Part shown: positions 15,497 through 24,777 of the stretch, piece after piece
Numbering within the stretch: the stretch's first letter is position 1
Layout: the number at the start of each line of letters is the position of its first letter
Assembly: GCA_002343985.1 (NCBI GenBank)
Contig: DDTB01000017.1
Coordinates: 1-64,000 of the forward strand
Direction: 5' to 3'
DNA from: Chitinophagaceae bacterium UBA2375
Lineage (GTDB): Bacteria; Bacteroidota; Bacteroidia; Chitinophagales; Chitinophagaceae
DNA length: 64,000 nt
Made by a program: the position numbers and the translations under genes
Notes under the pieces: model-generated
Databases searched by the model: none
What the model saw: only the letters and a program-made list of their open reading frames with translations
What the model was told of the DNA's origin: nothing

Positions 15497-17680
15497 ATGA
15501 AACAAGTCATTAATATCAACTTCCACGGACGGGTAGTGCCGATAGAAGTTTCTGCTTTTGACATATTAAAAGAATACACGGCCAGCCTGAACCGTTTCTT
15601 CGCGAGCGAAGATGGAAAGGAAGAAATCATCAATGATATCGAAAGCCGCATCGGGGAGCTCTTCCAGGAGCGTTTGAAATCAGGCGCCACCTGCATCACC
15701 GACGAGGATGTTAACGCCATCATCCGCAGCATGGGAAGGCCCGAAGATTTCGATACCGTAGAATCTTCCGCAACCGAATCAGCCGGCACGCAGCAACAAG
15801 CGGAAACCGACACAAGCGCAGAACCAGGAATAACGGTTAAGGCTAGACGCTTATACAGGGACGAGAACGATAAAGTCTTTGGGGGTGTCTGCAGCGGCCT
15901 GGCCAATTATTTCGGCATCGACAAAGTTGTGGTCAGGATCATCTTTATCATCCTTGCCGTATCCTTCGGTTTTGGTTTGATCCCATACCTGATCTTGTGG
16001 ATCGCCGTACCGAGTTCCGCAACAAAAGAGATCGGCGCCGTGCGGAAAAAATTATACCGCGACAGCGATGATAAAATCGTCGCGGGCGTTTGCAGCGGCA
16101 TCGGCAATTATTTTGGCATCAATGCCTGGATCCCGCGCGTATTGTTCCTACTACCTTTCCTGAGTTTTGCCACCCGTTGGGGAAACTGGGGAGCCAACTA
16201 CGATTTCTTTGATTTCGTACAGGTATCATTCAGCCCGGGCGCGCTGATGGCATACATCATCCTCTGGCTCGTGATCCCCGAAGCCTTAACCACCACCGAA
16301 AAGCTGGAAATGAAAGGGGAGAAAGTGGATATGAACTCCATTAAAAACTCTGTGATGGAAGAGCTGAAAGGCGTACAGCATCGTGCCGAAAAATTCGGCA
16401 AGGAAGCGGGCGCCATCGCCACCGAAAAAACACAGGCCATGGGTGCCGATATCGGCCGCGTAGCCAAAAGGGGCGGGCGTTCACTGGGCGACGTGATCGC
16501 GTTTTTAGTGAAAGTATTTGTCTATTTCATCCTCGGTTGCCTGGTCTTTGCCTTTGTGGTTGCCCTGTTTTCGCTGGGTGTGGTGGCCATTGGTTTATTC
16601 CCTGTAAAAGACTTTTTATTAAAAGATGGATGGCAAAACATTTTTGCATGGGGTACATTGATTTTCTTCATCGCCGTACCCATTATCGGTATCATTACCT
16701 GGCTGATCCGCAAGCTCGCGCGCATCCGCAGCAACAGCAAACTCATGGGTTTCACTTTCTCCGGGTTGTGGATCATCGGTTGGGTTTGTTTCACATTCCT
16801 CCTCGCATCGGTTACCCGCGATTTCAAATCAGGCAATAACCTGTATGAAGAAGAAATTGTACTCAGCAACCCTGCAGTCGATTACCTGGAACTTACTTCC
16901 GTGAGGCCAAACCAAACGGTTTACCGCAGCAACTGGTTCAGGCTCGAGCCATTTGAAAACCTGGATGAAGACACAGCCATCGTGCGCAATGTCAGGGTTC
17001 AAATCATTCAGTCTAAAACCGACAGTTTCCGCGTGGTGATGCACAGGATGGCCAGGGGCAATACCCGCCGTTATGCCGATACGCTGGCTTCGCTGATCCA
17101 GTTTAATGCCGTGCAGCAAGACAGCCTGCTGCTCTTAGACAGGGGCATACCCATCACCCGAAAGGATAAATTCCGCAACCAACGCGTCATCATTACTGTA
17201 TTTGTGCCTGTAGGCAAACGTGTGAAAGTTGACCGCAGCGCCGCCAACTGGCATAATGTGCAGTTTGATGGCCCATGGGACGATGACCGCGATTGGGAAG
17301 TAGAGACTAAGGATATTCAGCATGGATGGGATTTTGGTGTGGAGTACATCATGAAGAAAGACGGATTGTACACAATTGGGGGGCAACCCGCCAATCAATG
17401 GGAAAAGGAACAAAAAATTATTGACGACTGGGATAATTCCGGAACCCCGGATGACACTGACCGTTACCGCTATGATAACAGGGGTGATAACCGCGGCGCT
17501 ACGGATTCGGTTTTGATGAAGCAGCAACTGGAAAAGCAACGCGTGAAGGATTCTTTACGCAAGGAGAAAGAAGAAGCGGAAGCGCAGCTCAACCGCCTGG
17601 AAGCCCGCACAGACCGAAGCCCTATTTTGCAAACAAGCAGCATCATGTCGTACAGTCCGATGTTGATGATTTATCCATAA
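15497..17680 (+). CDS. Multidomain membrane protein with two PspC domains
   Basis: A 727-aa protein. Residues 1-95 are a soluble helical region (FDILKEYTASLNRFFAS, IESRIGELFQERL). Two PspC domains follow: ARRLYRDENDKVFGGVCSGLA (about 115-178) and KKLYRDSDDKIVAGVCSGIG (about 184-255), each with a membrane helix. After a helical linker come further membrane segments (about 330-440) and a soluble Asp-rich C-terminal domain ending in a coiled-coil-like stretch (LEKQRVKDSLRKEKEEAEAQ). PspC is an envelope-stress component; this long form is typical of Bacteroidota. Partner PadR gene upstream. Confidence 0.85.
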   Translation: MKQVININFHGRVVPIEVSAFDILKEYTASLNRFFASEDGKEEIINDIESRIGELFQERLKSGATCITDEDVNAIIRSMGRPEDFDTVESSATESAGTQQQAETDTSAEPGITVKARRLYRDENDKVFGGVCSGLANYFGIDKVVVRIIFIILAVSFGFGLIPYLILWIAVPSSATKEIGAVRKKLYRDSDDKIVAGVCSGIGNYFGINAWIPRVLFLLPFLSFATRWGNWGANYDFFDFVQVSFSPGALMAYIILWLVIPEALTTTEKLEMKGEKVDMNSIKNSVMEELKGVQHRAEKFGKEAGAIATEKTQAMGADIGRVAKRGGRSLGDVIAFLVKVFVYFILGCLVFAFVVALFSLGVVAIGLFPVKDFLLKDGWQNIFAWGTLIFFIAVPIIGIITWLIRKLARIRSNSKLMGFTFSGLWIIGWVCFTFLLASVTRDFKSGNNLYEEEIVLSNPAVDYLELTSVRPNQTVYRSNWFRLEPFENLDEDTAIVRNVRVQIIQSKTDSFRVVMHRMARGNTRRYADTLASLIQFNAVQQDSLLLLDRGIPITRKDKFRNQRVIITVFVPVGKRVKVDRSAANWHNVQFDGPWDDDRDWEVETKDIQHGWDFGVEYIMKKDGLYTIGGQPANQWEKEQKIIDDWDNSGTPDDTDRYRYDNRGDNRGATDSVLMKQQLEKQRVKDSLRKEKEEAEAQLNRLEARTDRSPILQTSSIMSYSPMLMIYP

Positions 17681-17712
17681 ACGATGTTTCGTTGTTGAGC
17701 GGAACCCCTATC

Positions 17713-17740
17713 AAAGAACCCGGTGTATGCCGGGTTCTTT
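17713..17740. terminator. Intrinsic terminator after the PspC gene
   Basis: AAAGAACCCGG (17713-17723), 6-base loop, CCGGGTTCTTT (17730-17740): a perfect 11-bp stem with flanking A and T runs, between the PspC gene and gcvT. Confidence 0.85.
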
Positions 17741-17753
17741 GTGTAAATTCAAT

Positions 17754-17761
17754 TACATTTG
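17754..17761 (+). promoter_or_regulatory. -7 box of gcvT-comB
   Basis: TACATTTG, 17 bases before the gcvT ATG. No TTG at the usual -33 distance. Confidence 0.5.
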
Positions 17762-17778
17762 CATCCTAAATTTTTTTC

Positions 17779-18864
17779 ATGAAGACCACTCCATTCACCG
17801 ATAAACATATCGCGCTGGGCGCCAAGATGGCGGAGTTCGCGGGCTATAATATGCCCATCTCTTACAGCGGCATTAATGAAGAACATGCTGCCGTGCGCAA
17901 CAACGCGGGTGTATTTGACGTGAGCCATATGGGTGAGTTCATCCTGAAAGGTCCGAACGCGCTGGCTTTGATCCAGAAGATCGCAAGCAACGACGCTTCT
18001 AAACTGAAAACGGGCATGGCCCAATACAGTTGCATGCCTAATGAAAACGGTGGCATTGTAGATGACCTGCTGGTATATTGCATTGAAGAACAGAAAGTAT
18101 ACATGCTCGTGGTGAACGCGGGCAATATCCGCAAAGACTGGGATTGGATCAGCAGCCATAACACCGAAGGCGTGGATATGGAAGACATATCGGACCGCAC
18201 CGGCCTGCTGGCTGTGCAGGGGCCCTTCGCCACACGCATCCTGCAGTCACTAACGGAAATGGATATCCTAAATTTAAAGTATTACACTTTTGTAAAAGGT
18301 ACATTCGCGGGTGTTGATAATGTATTGATCAGCGCAACGGGTTATACCGGCGCAGGCGGCGTGGAAATTTATTTCGACAATAAGCATAACGTTGCCGGTA
18401 CCATCTGGGATGCCATTTTTGAAGCAGGCAAGGCCCAGGGCATCAAACCCATTGGATTGGGCGCACGCGATACACTCCGCCTCGAAATGGGCTTCTGTTT
18501 GTATGGCAATGATATCGACGACCATACATCGCCCCTGGAAGCCGGCCTTGGCTGGATCACGAAGTTCAGCAAAGACTTTGTTGGTAAGCCAGTGCTGGAA
18601 AAACAAAAAGCCGAAGGCATTACCCGCAAACTGGTTGGTTTTGAAATGACCGAGCGTGGCATCGCCCGTCATGGATATGACATATGCAACGCGGCAGGGG
18701 AAGTTATCGGGCATGTAACTTCCGGTACACAATCTCCTTCGTTGGGCAAAGCCATCGGGTTGGGCTATGTGCAAATGCCGTACACAGCCATTGATTCGCC
18801 GATATTCATTCAGATCCGCAACAACGCGGTTGCAGCCAAAGTTGTGAAAGTGCCTTTTGAATAA
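17779..18864 (+). CDS. gcvT: Aminomethyltransferase, glycine cleavage T protein
   Basis: A 361-aa protein of normal length. It transfers the methylene group from aminomethyl-lipoyl H protein to tetrahydrofolate, releasing ammonia. Recognisable blocks: EFAGYNMPISYSGINEEHAAVR, GVFDVSHMGEF, GLLAVQGPFA, ISATGYTGAGGVEIYF, GLGARDTLRLEMGF, and GHVTSGTQSPSLGKAIG near the C-terminus. The other glycine-cleavage genes are not in the window, as is usual in Bacteroidota. It is followed after 9 bases by comB. Confidence 0.96.
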   Translation: MKTTPFTDKHIALGAKMAEFAGYNMPISYSGINEEHAAVRNNAGVFDVSHMGEFILKGPNALALIQKIASNDASKLKTGMAQYSCMPNENGGIVDDLLVYCIEEQKVYMLVVNAGNIRKDWDWISSHNTEGVDMEDISDRTGLLAVQGPFATRILQSLTEMDILNLKYYTFVKGTFAGVDNVLISATGYTGAGGVEIYFDNKHNVAGTIWDAIFEAGKAQGIKPIGLGARDTLRLEMGFCLYGNDIDDHTSPLEAGLGWITKFSKDFVGKPVLEKQKAEGITRKLVGFEMTERGIARHGYDICNAAGEVIGHVTSGTQSPSLGKAIGLGYVQMPYTAIDSPIFIQIRNNAVAAKVVKVPFE

Positions 18865-18873
18865 ACGTACAAA

Positions 18874-19608
18874 ATGAAACCTTCCTTATACACGATTCTC
18901 TCGCCGGCTCTGCTGAACCTTTATGATGTGTCAAACAGCGTGGTGGTTATTATTGATATCCTGCGTGCCACATCCACCATTGCCACCGCGATGGAAAATG
19001 GCGCTAAATCCATCATACCCGTTGACAGCGTAGCCGAATGCATCCGCATTGGCAAACAGATCGACGCGATCACCGCGGGTGAAAGGGATGGAAAAGTTGC
19101 CGAAGGGCTGCAGCACGGCAATTCCCCATTCGAATACCCCGAATCATTCATCAAGGGCCGCACACTGGTGCTGACCACCACCAATGGCACCAAGCTCCTG
19201 CATATGGCGCTTGATAAGGGCGCGACCGATATCATCACGGGCGCGTTCTCTAACCTCGATGTGATTTGCGATTACCTGCTGAAACAAAAAAAGCCCGTAG
19301 TGCTTGCCTGTGCCGCCTGGAAGGATAAGGTGAACATGGAAGATACGCTCTTCGCGGGCGCCGTAATTCAACGTATCCGCGAACATGTTACCATTAACTG
19401 TGATGCTTCGCATCTCGCCCTCACATTATATGAAGCGGCTAAAGACAATATGTTTGAATTTATGAAATCCAGGAACGCCTCGCATTACCAGCGGCTCAGT
19501 TCCTTTGGGTTGGAGCGCGATATCAGGTTCTGCCTGGAACCCAATACCGTCAGGGCTTTGCCCGTGTATGAAAACGGAAAGCTGGTGAACAAATCCCTGG
19601 CTTCATAA
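18874..19608 (+). CDS. comB: 2-phosphosulfolactate phosphatase family protein
   Basis: A 244-aa ComB-family protein: VVVIIDILRATSTIATAMENGAK, GERDGKVAEGLQHGNSPFEY and VLTTTNGTKLLHMA are the family signatures. ComB is a Mg-dependent phosphatase of coenzyme M synthesis in methanogens; many bacteria, including Bacteroidota, carry it without coenzyme M. Here the substrate is uncertain. A role in making sulfonated compounds is possible but is inference. It is probably co-transcribed with gcvT. Confidence 0.88.
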   Translation: MKPSLYTILSPALLNLYDVSNSVVVIIDILRATSTIATAMENGAKSIIPVDSVAECIRIGKQIDAITAGERDGKVAEGLQHGNSPFEYPESFIKGRTLVLTTTNGTKLLHMALDKGATDIITGAFSNLDVICDYLLKQKKPVVLACAAWKDKVNMEDTLFAGAVIQRIREHVTINCDASHLALTLYEAAKDNMFEFMKSRNASHYQRLSSFGLERDIRFCLEPNTVRALPVYENGKLVNKSLAS

Positions 19609-19734
19609 GGAAGCAAGATTCAATGTTATAACAATCATTTAATATGGCAACGGATTCCACAAATCCGGGGTTCCCGTCATTCCTTTTTCTCCACAAAGTT
19701 TCCATTTCAGCGCCATCCCTCAGCTATTTTCCTT

Positions 19735-19742
19735 TACTTTTG
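19735..19742 (+). promoter_or_regulatory. -7 box before the SNF2 gene
   Basis: TACTTTTG, 91 bases before the TTG start of the helicase gene. No matching TTG at -33. Confidence 0.45.
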
Positions 19743-19833
19743 CAAATTGCCTTTTTCTGAAAGGGTTTGGATATTTCCGTTCCTGAAAAGCGCATATGAA
19801 TCACAGTTACATTTCATATAAAGCACCTCTGTT

Positions 19834-22800
19834 TTGGCATTAACGCATATCATCAAGCACATATACAACAACGGCTCCGACGAAGTAATCCGCAAAGGGA
19901 AGAAGATCCACGGGATGGGGTTTGTTGACCTGGTTGAGCACGACGAACTGATGGGTGGTATTGTCTTCCGCGTGAAAGACGATACCTACAATACATATTA
20001 CAAAGTGTACATCCAGAAGTATGCGGACCCCAAGCGCATGACGCTGCGTTGCGGTTGCCCGTACAATATGGGCGATATCTGCAAGCACGAAGCCGCGGCC
20101 CTGTTCCGTTTGCAGGAAATGGCGGATAAGAACTTACTCAGCGGCAGGGACATCGAATACAACCAGTACCATACTGTGATCAAAATGAAGGTCATCGACC
20201 TTAAGATGATCCGGATGCTCACGTCGCCTGCCATTTATGAGGAGGCGGAGAAGATGCTCCGCGCGAACAAGGCGAATATCACGCTGGCAAAAGACGAACG
20301 CGTGGAAGCGGAACTGCAATATAACGGTTACGTGTACCCGCTTGTTATACAGAAGAATGATGAACGAAATTTTGACACATCATGTACCTGCGGCGAAACG
20401 CAGCACCCGCTCTGCGAACATAAAACGCTTTTGTTTTTGCAGTTGCTTAACGCCTATGGCCCTAATTATTTCGACAGCATAAGAAACTGGGACAAGGAAA
20501 AGAACAAGCTCCTGCAGATGTACGGTTACAGCCTGACCGACGACCTTACCGGTAAGTTTGAATTTACCTATAAAGAGGGCAAACCTTTTTTGAAAGTGCT
20601 TGACCCTTCTATCCGCAAAGTCAGCTCCATGCCTGAATCGAGGCCCGCGGCCGCATCGTCACTGAACCCTCCAGCAGAGGCGGAGACGGCAGTTGCGGAA
20701 GCGCCGAGGATGCGCCTGGGGCTGGTGTTTCAAATGAAACCCGATAAGTACCCGGGTTTTGTGGTACAGGCCGTGCAGGGCGAACCCGATGAACAGCAGG
20801 AGCAATTTTTGGGTAAAGTGGAGTTGTTGGACCTGACCAAGTTTGTGAACACCGAGCCTTTTAGTGAGGAAGATAAGATGTTGTTTCAGCAGGTCAGGAA
20901 ATTACAGGAACCTGAAATCAATAAATACCTGAACAGGAATTCACCATTCAGTGGGATTTGGGAGAATATCATCCACACGGATGAGGATGAATTGCCGGAG
21001 GAGACGCAGGCGCTGATCGCGGAATACCTGCACCCAAAGCTATTGCGCATTTTTGAAGAACAGGCTTCGAATCCGTTTGTATTTATCCTTCCGGAAAAAA
21101 CAAATTTCAAAACGGCCAACCTGCAGCAGGTGGAATTGAGTGCGGAGGTATTATCGCCGCTGTTTAAGCTGATGTCGGGCACAGAGCAACTGGAATTGAA
21201 CTGCATGACCCGCATCAGCGGACAGCTCACCGGCTTGCAGCAAAATGCCTGCAAAAGCAACCTGATATTTTTACGCGATGGCATAATATATATATGGAAA
21301 AGGCCGGAGGACGCGATGCAGGTGGCGAGGTTCATGAAGGACGGGCCGATGAAACTCAGTCGTACCAACTGGACCGAACGCATGCAGCAGGTAATTTTGC
21401 CTTTAACCAGGGAATACCAGGTTGACTTTGATAAGTCGCTGATAAAAGAAGTAAAATCGGTTAACCCTGAAGTAAAGCTGAACCTGCTGGAGAAAGGCGA
21501 CTACCTGGTGTTTCAGCCAGTGTTTACATACCAGGGGTATGAAACAAAGCCACAAGACAAAGGCAGCATCACCATTCCAGGCGCGGATAAGATACTGATC
21601 ATACACCGTAACCCGGAAGCGGAAGAATCATTTATACAAAAACTGCAGGGCCTTCATTCCCAGTTTGTTCGCCAAACTGAAACCAATAGTTTGGTGTTAA
21701 AAGGCGTGGATGTGTTGCGCAACAACTGGTTTTTCCTTTTTGTTGACGCGATGAAGGAAATGAAAGTGCCTGTATTTGGTTTTGAAGCCTTGCGCAATTT
21801 CCGGTTTAATACGGCGAGGCCCAATACCCACATTCATGTGAGCAGCGGCCTTGATTGGTTTGACGCGAAAGTGGAGATTGAGTTTGGCGAACAGCGTGTA
21901 GGCATTGCCGATATTAAAAAGGCATTGGCCGGAAAGCAATCCTTTGTGCAATTGGGTGATGGTACTTTGGGGATACTTCCCGACGAATGGCTGAAGCGTT
22001 ACGCCCTGCTGTTTAAAGTGGGCGAGGGCCGTACAGATAAACTGAGGTTATCGCGGTACCACCTGAGTGTGATTGATGAATTGTATGAGAACCGTGATGA
22101 AACCGAAATCAGTTTCGCGCTGGACGAGAAATTTGAACGCCTGCGGGAGTTTAAGCATATCCCTGAAACGCCCGCCCCGGAACACTTGCGGCCGATTTTA
22201 AGGCCCTACCAATTGTCGGGCTTTCAATGGCTGAACTACCTGAACGATGTGGGTTGGGGCGGTATCCTGGCCGATGATATGGGTTTGGGTAAAACCGTAC
22301 AGGCCCTGACGATGATGGACCATTACCGGAATATCAACGAGGGCGAATTGCAGGCCATCGTTGTTTGTCCGACCACGTTGATATACAACTGGCAGAACGA
22401 AATAAAAAAATTCACGCCGGCGCTGACCTATCATATACACCATGGCAATACCCGTACGCGCGACGCGGAAGCGTTGAAGCAGCACAACATCATCATCACC
22501 ACATACGGAACATTGAGGAGCGATGTACAGTTGTTCATGAAGATTTTGTTTGATTATATTGTATTGGATGAAAGCCAGGCGATCAAGAACCCGGCATCAA
22601 AAGTCACGAAAGCGGCATCTTTACTGGCCGGCAAAAACCGCCTCTGTATGAGCGGTACGCCATTGCAGAACAACACTTTTGATATTTACGCGCAGATGAA
22701 TTTCCTCAACCCGGGCTTACTGGGCAGTATGGAATTTTTCAGGAATGAATTCGCTACACCGATCGACAAGTTTGGCGAGCAGGACCAAAAAGAGCATTTG

Positions 22801-23589
22801 CGCAAATTGCTCTATCCTTTTATCCTGCGCCGCACCAAGGAGCAGGTGGCCAAAGACCTTCCGGAGAAAACAGAAACCATTTTGTACTGCGAGATGGATA
22901 AGGAGCAACGCCGCATTTATGACGCGTACCGGAATATGTACCGTGATAAAATCCTTGGCACCATTGAACAGCAGGGTATCGATAAGTCGCAGCTCACCAT
23001 TTTACAGGGCCTGATGAAACTGAGGCAGATCTGCGACAGCCCGGCCATTTTGAATGAGGATGAAAAGTACCCGAACCACTCCATAAAACTGGAGGAACTG
23101 GCGCGCGAGATCGAAGAGAACATCGGTGAACACAAGGCCCTGATCTTCTCGCAGTTCCTGGGCATGCTCGACCTCATCCGTAAAAAACTGAAGGAAGACG
23201 GCGTGCCATTCGAATATTTTGATGGAAGCACATCGGCGGTTGACCGTGAGAAGGCCGTACAGAATTTCCAGCAGAATGAAGACTGCAGGGTGTTCCTGAT
23301 ATCATTGAAAGCCGGTGGTGTGGGTTTGAACCTTACGGCGGCCGATTACGTGTACATCGTAGATCCCTGGTGGAACCCCGCGGTGGAACAACAGGCCATT
23401 GACCGGACGCACCGCATCGGGCAAACAAAAAATATTTTCGCTTACCGCATGATTTGCGTGGATAGCATTGAAGATAAGATCCTGCAACTGCAGGAGAAGA
23501 AACGCCTGCTCGCCAAAGAACTGATCGCGGATGACAGCAGCTTTGTGAAAGCGCTGACCAGGGAGGATGTCGAGTATCTTTTTAGTTAG
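19834..23589 (+). CDS. SWIM zinc-finger SNF2-family helicase
   Basis: A 1251-aa ATP-dependent DNA translocase of the bacterial SNF2 family. N-terminal SWIM zinc finger CGCPYNMGDICKHEA (about residues 73-87) and a second Cys/His cluster CTCGETQHPLCEH (about 187-199). The long middle region is the SNF2-associated part. The motor starts near residue 790: LADDMGLGKTVQALT (Walker A, about 811-825), VLDESQAIKN (motif II with DESQ), SGTPLQNNTFD, then the C-terminal lobe with ISLKAGGVGLNLTAADYV and DRTHRIGQTKNI. The start is TTG at 19834: the ATG frame upstream hits a stop, and the next in-frame ATG would cut conserved N-terminal sequence. Confidence 0.93.
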   Translation: MALTHIIKHIYNNGSDEVIRKGKKIHGMGFVDLVEHDELMGGIVFRVKDDTYNTYYKVYIQKYADPKRMTLRCGCPYNMGDICKHEAAALFRLQEMADKNLLSGRDIEYNQYHTVIKMKVIDLKMIRMLTSPAIYEEAEKMLRANKANITLAKDERVEAELQYNGYVYPLVIQKNDERNFDTSCTCGETQHPLCEHKTLLFLQLLNAYGPNYFDSIRNWDKEKNKLLQMYGYSLTDDLTGKFEFTYKEGKPFLKVLDPSIRKVSSMPESRPAAASSLNPPAEAETAVAEAPRMRLGLVFQMKPDKYPGFVVQAVQGEPDEQQEQFLGKVELLDLTKFVNTEPFSEEDKMLFQQVRKLQEPEINKYLNRNSPFSGIWENIIHTDEDELPEETQALIAEYLHPKLLRIFEEQASNPFVFILPEKTNFKTANLQQVELSAEVLSPLFKLMSGTEQLELNCMTRISGQLTGLQQNACKSNLIFLRDGIIYIWKRPEDAMQVARFMKDGPMKLSRTNWTERMQQVILPLTREYQVDFDKSLIKEVKSVNPEVKLNLLEKGDYLVFQPVFTYQGYETKPQDKGSITIPGADKILIIHRNPEAEESFIQKLQGLHSQFVRQTETNSLVLKGVDVLRNNWFFLFVDAMKEMKVPVFGFEALRNFRFNTARPNTHIHVSSGLDWFDAKVEIEFGEQRVGIADIKKALAGKQSFVQLGDGTLGILPDEWLKRYALLFKVGEGRTDKLRLSRYHLSVIDELYENRDETEISFALDEKFERLREFKHIPETPAPEHLRPILRPYQLSGFQWLNYLNDVGWGGILADDMGLGKTVQALTMMDHYRNINEGELQAIVVCPTTLIYNWQNEIKKFTPALTYHIHHGNTRTRDAEALKQHNIIITTYGTLRSDVQLFMKILFDYIVLDESQAIKNPASKVTKAASLLAGKNRLCMSGTPLQNNTFDIYAQMNFLNPGLLGSMEFFRNEFATPIDKFGEQDQKEHLRKLLYPFILRRTKEQVAKDLPEKTETILYCEMDKEQRRIYDAYRNMYRDKILGTIEQQGIDKSQLTILQGLMKLRQICDSPAILNEDEKYPNHSIKLEELAREIEENIGEHKALIFSQFLGMLDLIRKKLKEDGVPFEYFDGSTSAVDREKAVQNFQQNEDCRVFLISLKAGGVGLNLTAADYVYIVDPWWNPAVEQQAIDRTHRIGQTKNIFAYRMICVDSIEDKILQLQEKKRLLAKELIADDSSFVKALTREDVEYLFS

Positions 23590-23605
23590 AAAAGAACTAA
23601 TTTTG
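23582..23605 (+). promoter_or_regulatory. Palindrome and -7 box before the DUF433/DUF5615 pair
   Basis: TTAGTT (23582-23587), 7 bases, AACTAA (23595-23600) is a perfect dyad that overlaps both the end of the helicase gene and the -7 box TAATTTTG (23598-23605). It would suit autoregulation by the antitoxin. Confidence 0.5.
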
Positions 23606-23610
23606 CAATG

Positions 23611-23838
23611 ATGACAAATCTAAGTTCATACATCACTATAAATCCCGAAATAAGGTTTGGGAAACCATGTATAGTGGGGACACGGATTGCCGTTTCAGAT
23701 ATTTTGTCCTGGCTGGCATCAGGAATGTCGCATGAAGATATTCTTGAATCGTATCCTTTTTTAACAAATGAACATATATTGGCAGCTCTGGCCTTTGCAG
23801 CTAACAGGGAAGCTATGATTAAAATGATTGCGGCCTGA
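23611..23838 (+). CDS. DUF433 antitoxin-like protein
   Basis: A 75-aa DUF433 protein: ITINPEIRFGKPCIVGTRIAVSDILSWLASGMS, then ILESYPFLTNEHILAALAFAA, a winged-helix antitoxin fold. Two adjacent ATGs exist (23608 and 23611). The second is chosen because it lies 5 bases after the TAATTTTG box, the same gap seen at other genes of this window. Its TGA overlaps the ATG of the PIN-like partner by one base, the usual layout of a VapBC-like pair. Confidence 0.87.
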   Translation: MTNLSSYITINPEIRFGKPCIVGTRIAVSDILSWLASGMSHEDILESYPFLTNEHILAALAFAANREAMIKMIAA

Positions 23839-24176
23839 TGCTAAGTTTATTGTTAGATGCAAATATCTCCTGGAGAATTGCAACTCCACTTGCAAACGTT
23901 TTCGGATTTTGCATTCATGTAGAACATACAGATTTGCCTATTCCGGCATCCGACACTTTGATTTGGGAATACGCAACCAGGAAGAATCTTATTATAATAA
24001 CTAACGATGAAGATTTTTTGACATTAGCCAGTATCAAGGGTTCTCCACCCAAAATCATCTTATTGAAAACTGGCAATCAAAGTAATTCTTTTATTCAAGA
24101 CACATTGATAAGACATAAAGAGCAAATCATAAATTTTTCAGTTTCTCATGATTATTCTGTTCTGGAAATTTATTAA
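23838..24176 (+). CDS. DUF5615 PIN-like toxin
   Basis: A 112-aa PIN-like protein. The acidic residues of the metal site are visible: LLLDANIS near the N-terminus, ASDTLIWEYA, and IITNDEDFL in the middle, as in DUF5615/Mut7-C-like nucleases. The presumed role is an RNA-cleaving toxin held by the DUF433 partner. Both genes are AT-richer than the helicase before them, suggesting a mobile origin. Confidence 0.87.
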   Translation: MLSLLLDANISWRIATPLANVFGFCIHVEHTDLPIPASDTLIWEYATRKNLIIITNDEDFLTLASIKGSPPKIILLKTGNQSNSFIQDTLIRHKEQIINFSVSHDYSVLEIY

Positions 24177-24189
24177 CCTAAAATGAAAA

Positions 24190-24217
24190 TTCCCCTACGT
24201 GTGACCGTAAGGGAATC
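24190..24217. terminator. Hairpin terminator between convergent units
   Basis: ATTCCC-C-TACG, 6-base loop, CGTA-A-GGGAAT: a near-perfect stem after the DUF5615 stop and before the 3' end of the minus-strand small gene at 24241. Confidence 0.6.
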
Positions 24218-24240
24218 ATCGGGATCGAGGTATACGCTTT

Positions 24241-24372
24241 TTATGATGCAATAAAGTTTTTGAGCCTTTGAAATTCCCTGTTGCTGTCAGAGAAAAACAA
24301 ACTGTTGATGGCATTGGCCATGGCTTTGGCAATCGAGGCCAGGTTCAGGGTGATGTGTTCATTTTTTTTCAT
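24241..24372 (-). CDS. Small protein, 43 aa, unknown
   Basis: Short minus-strand frame beginning MKKNEHITLNLASIAKAMAN and ending FQRLKNFIAS, predicted mostly helical and amphipathic. It has a consensus promoter on the same strand (CAAAAGTA at 24399-24406 is TACTTTTG in reverse) and a hairpin terminator after its stop, which together support a real transcription unit. Not recognised. Confidence 0.5.
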   Translation of the reverse strand: MKKNEHITLNLASIAKAMANAINSLFFSDSNREFQRLKNFIAS

Positions 24373-24398
24373 AAAAGTTGGATTTTGGGGGTACAGTA

Positions 24399-24429
24399 CA
24401 AAAGTAAATCAGCCCCTAAACCCAATCAA
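24399..24429 (-). promoter_or_regulatory. Promoter of the 43-aa small gene
   Basis: On the minus strand TTG (24427-24429), 20 bases, TACTTTTG (24406-24399); the ATG follows 26 bases later. Confidence 0.6.
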
Positions 24430-24482
24430 GCGCGATATCACGGAATTTTTATATGCGTAAATTCCGAAATATGCGCGGGGTT

Positions 24483-24629
24483 TCACCAAACCCTTTGTAC
24501 GTTGCGGCGCATGCGCTGCCCTTTTTTGTAATACTTTATCGGGTACACTTCCGGGTTTTGGCGCAGCTTCAGGAAGAAGTTTTTGACCATGCGTACTATG
24601 AGTGGCTGGTTTAGGGTTGGATGTGCCAT
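24483..24629 (-). CDS. Small basic protein, 48 aa, unknown
   Basis: Minus-strand frame beginning MAHPTLNQPLIVRMVKNFF and ending RMRRNVQRVW. Strongly basic (many K and R), with an amphipathic start, suggesting nucleic-acid binding or membrane association. No clear promoter; 110 bases upstream of the other small gene, with that gene's promoter in between. Support rests on codon use and an intact frame only. Confidence 0.4.
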   Translation of the reverse strand: MAHPTLNQPLIVRMVKNFFLKLRQNPEVYPIKYYKKGQRMRRNVQRVW

Positions 24630-24777
24630 ATTCAATAGGTTTGATTAAAGAAAACGCTGCGGAATTTCATTTATTGTTTCAGTTAGCCGGCTGTCAATCA
24701 ACGCAATCCAACTTTACATTCATTTTCGTTGTATATTGGTTCATCCTGCTTTCGCGGGAACCTTCAATTCATTGATT

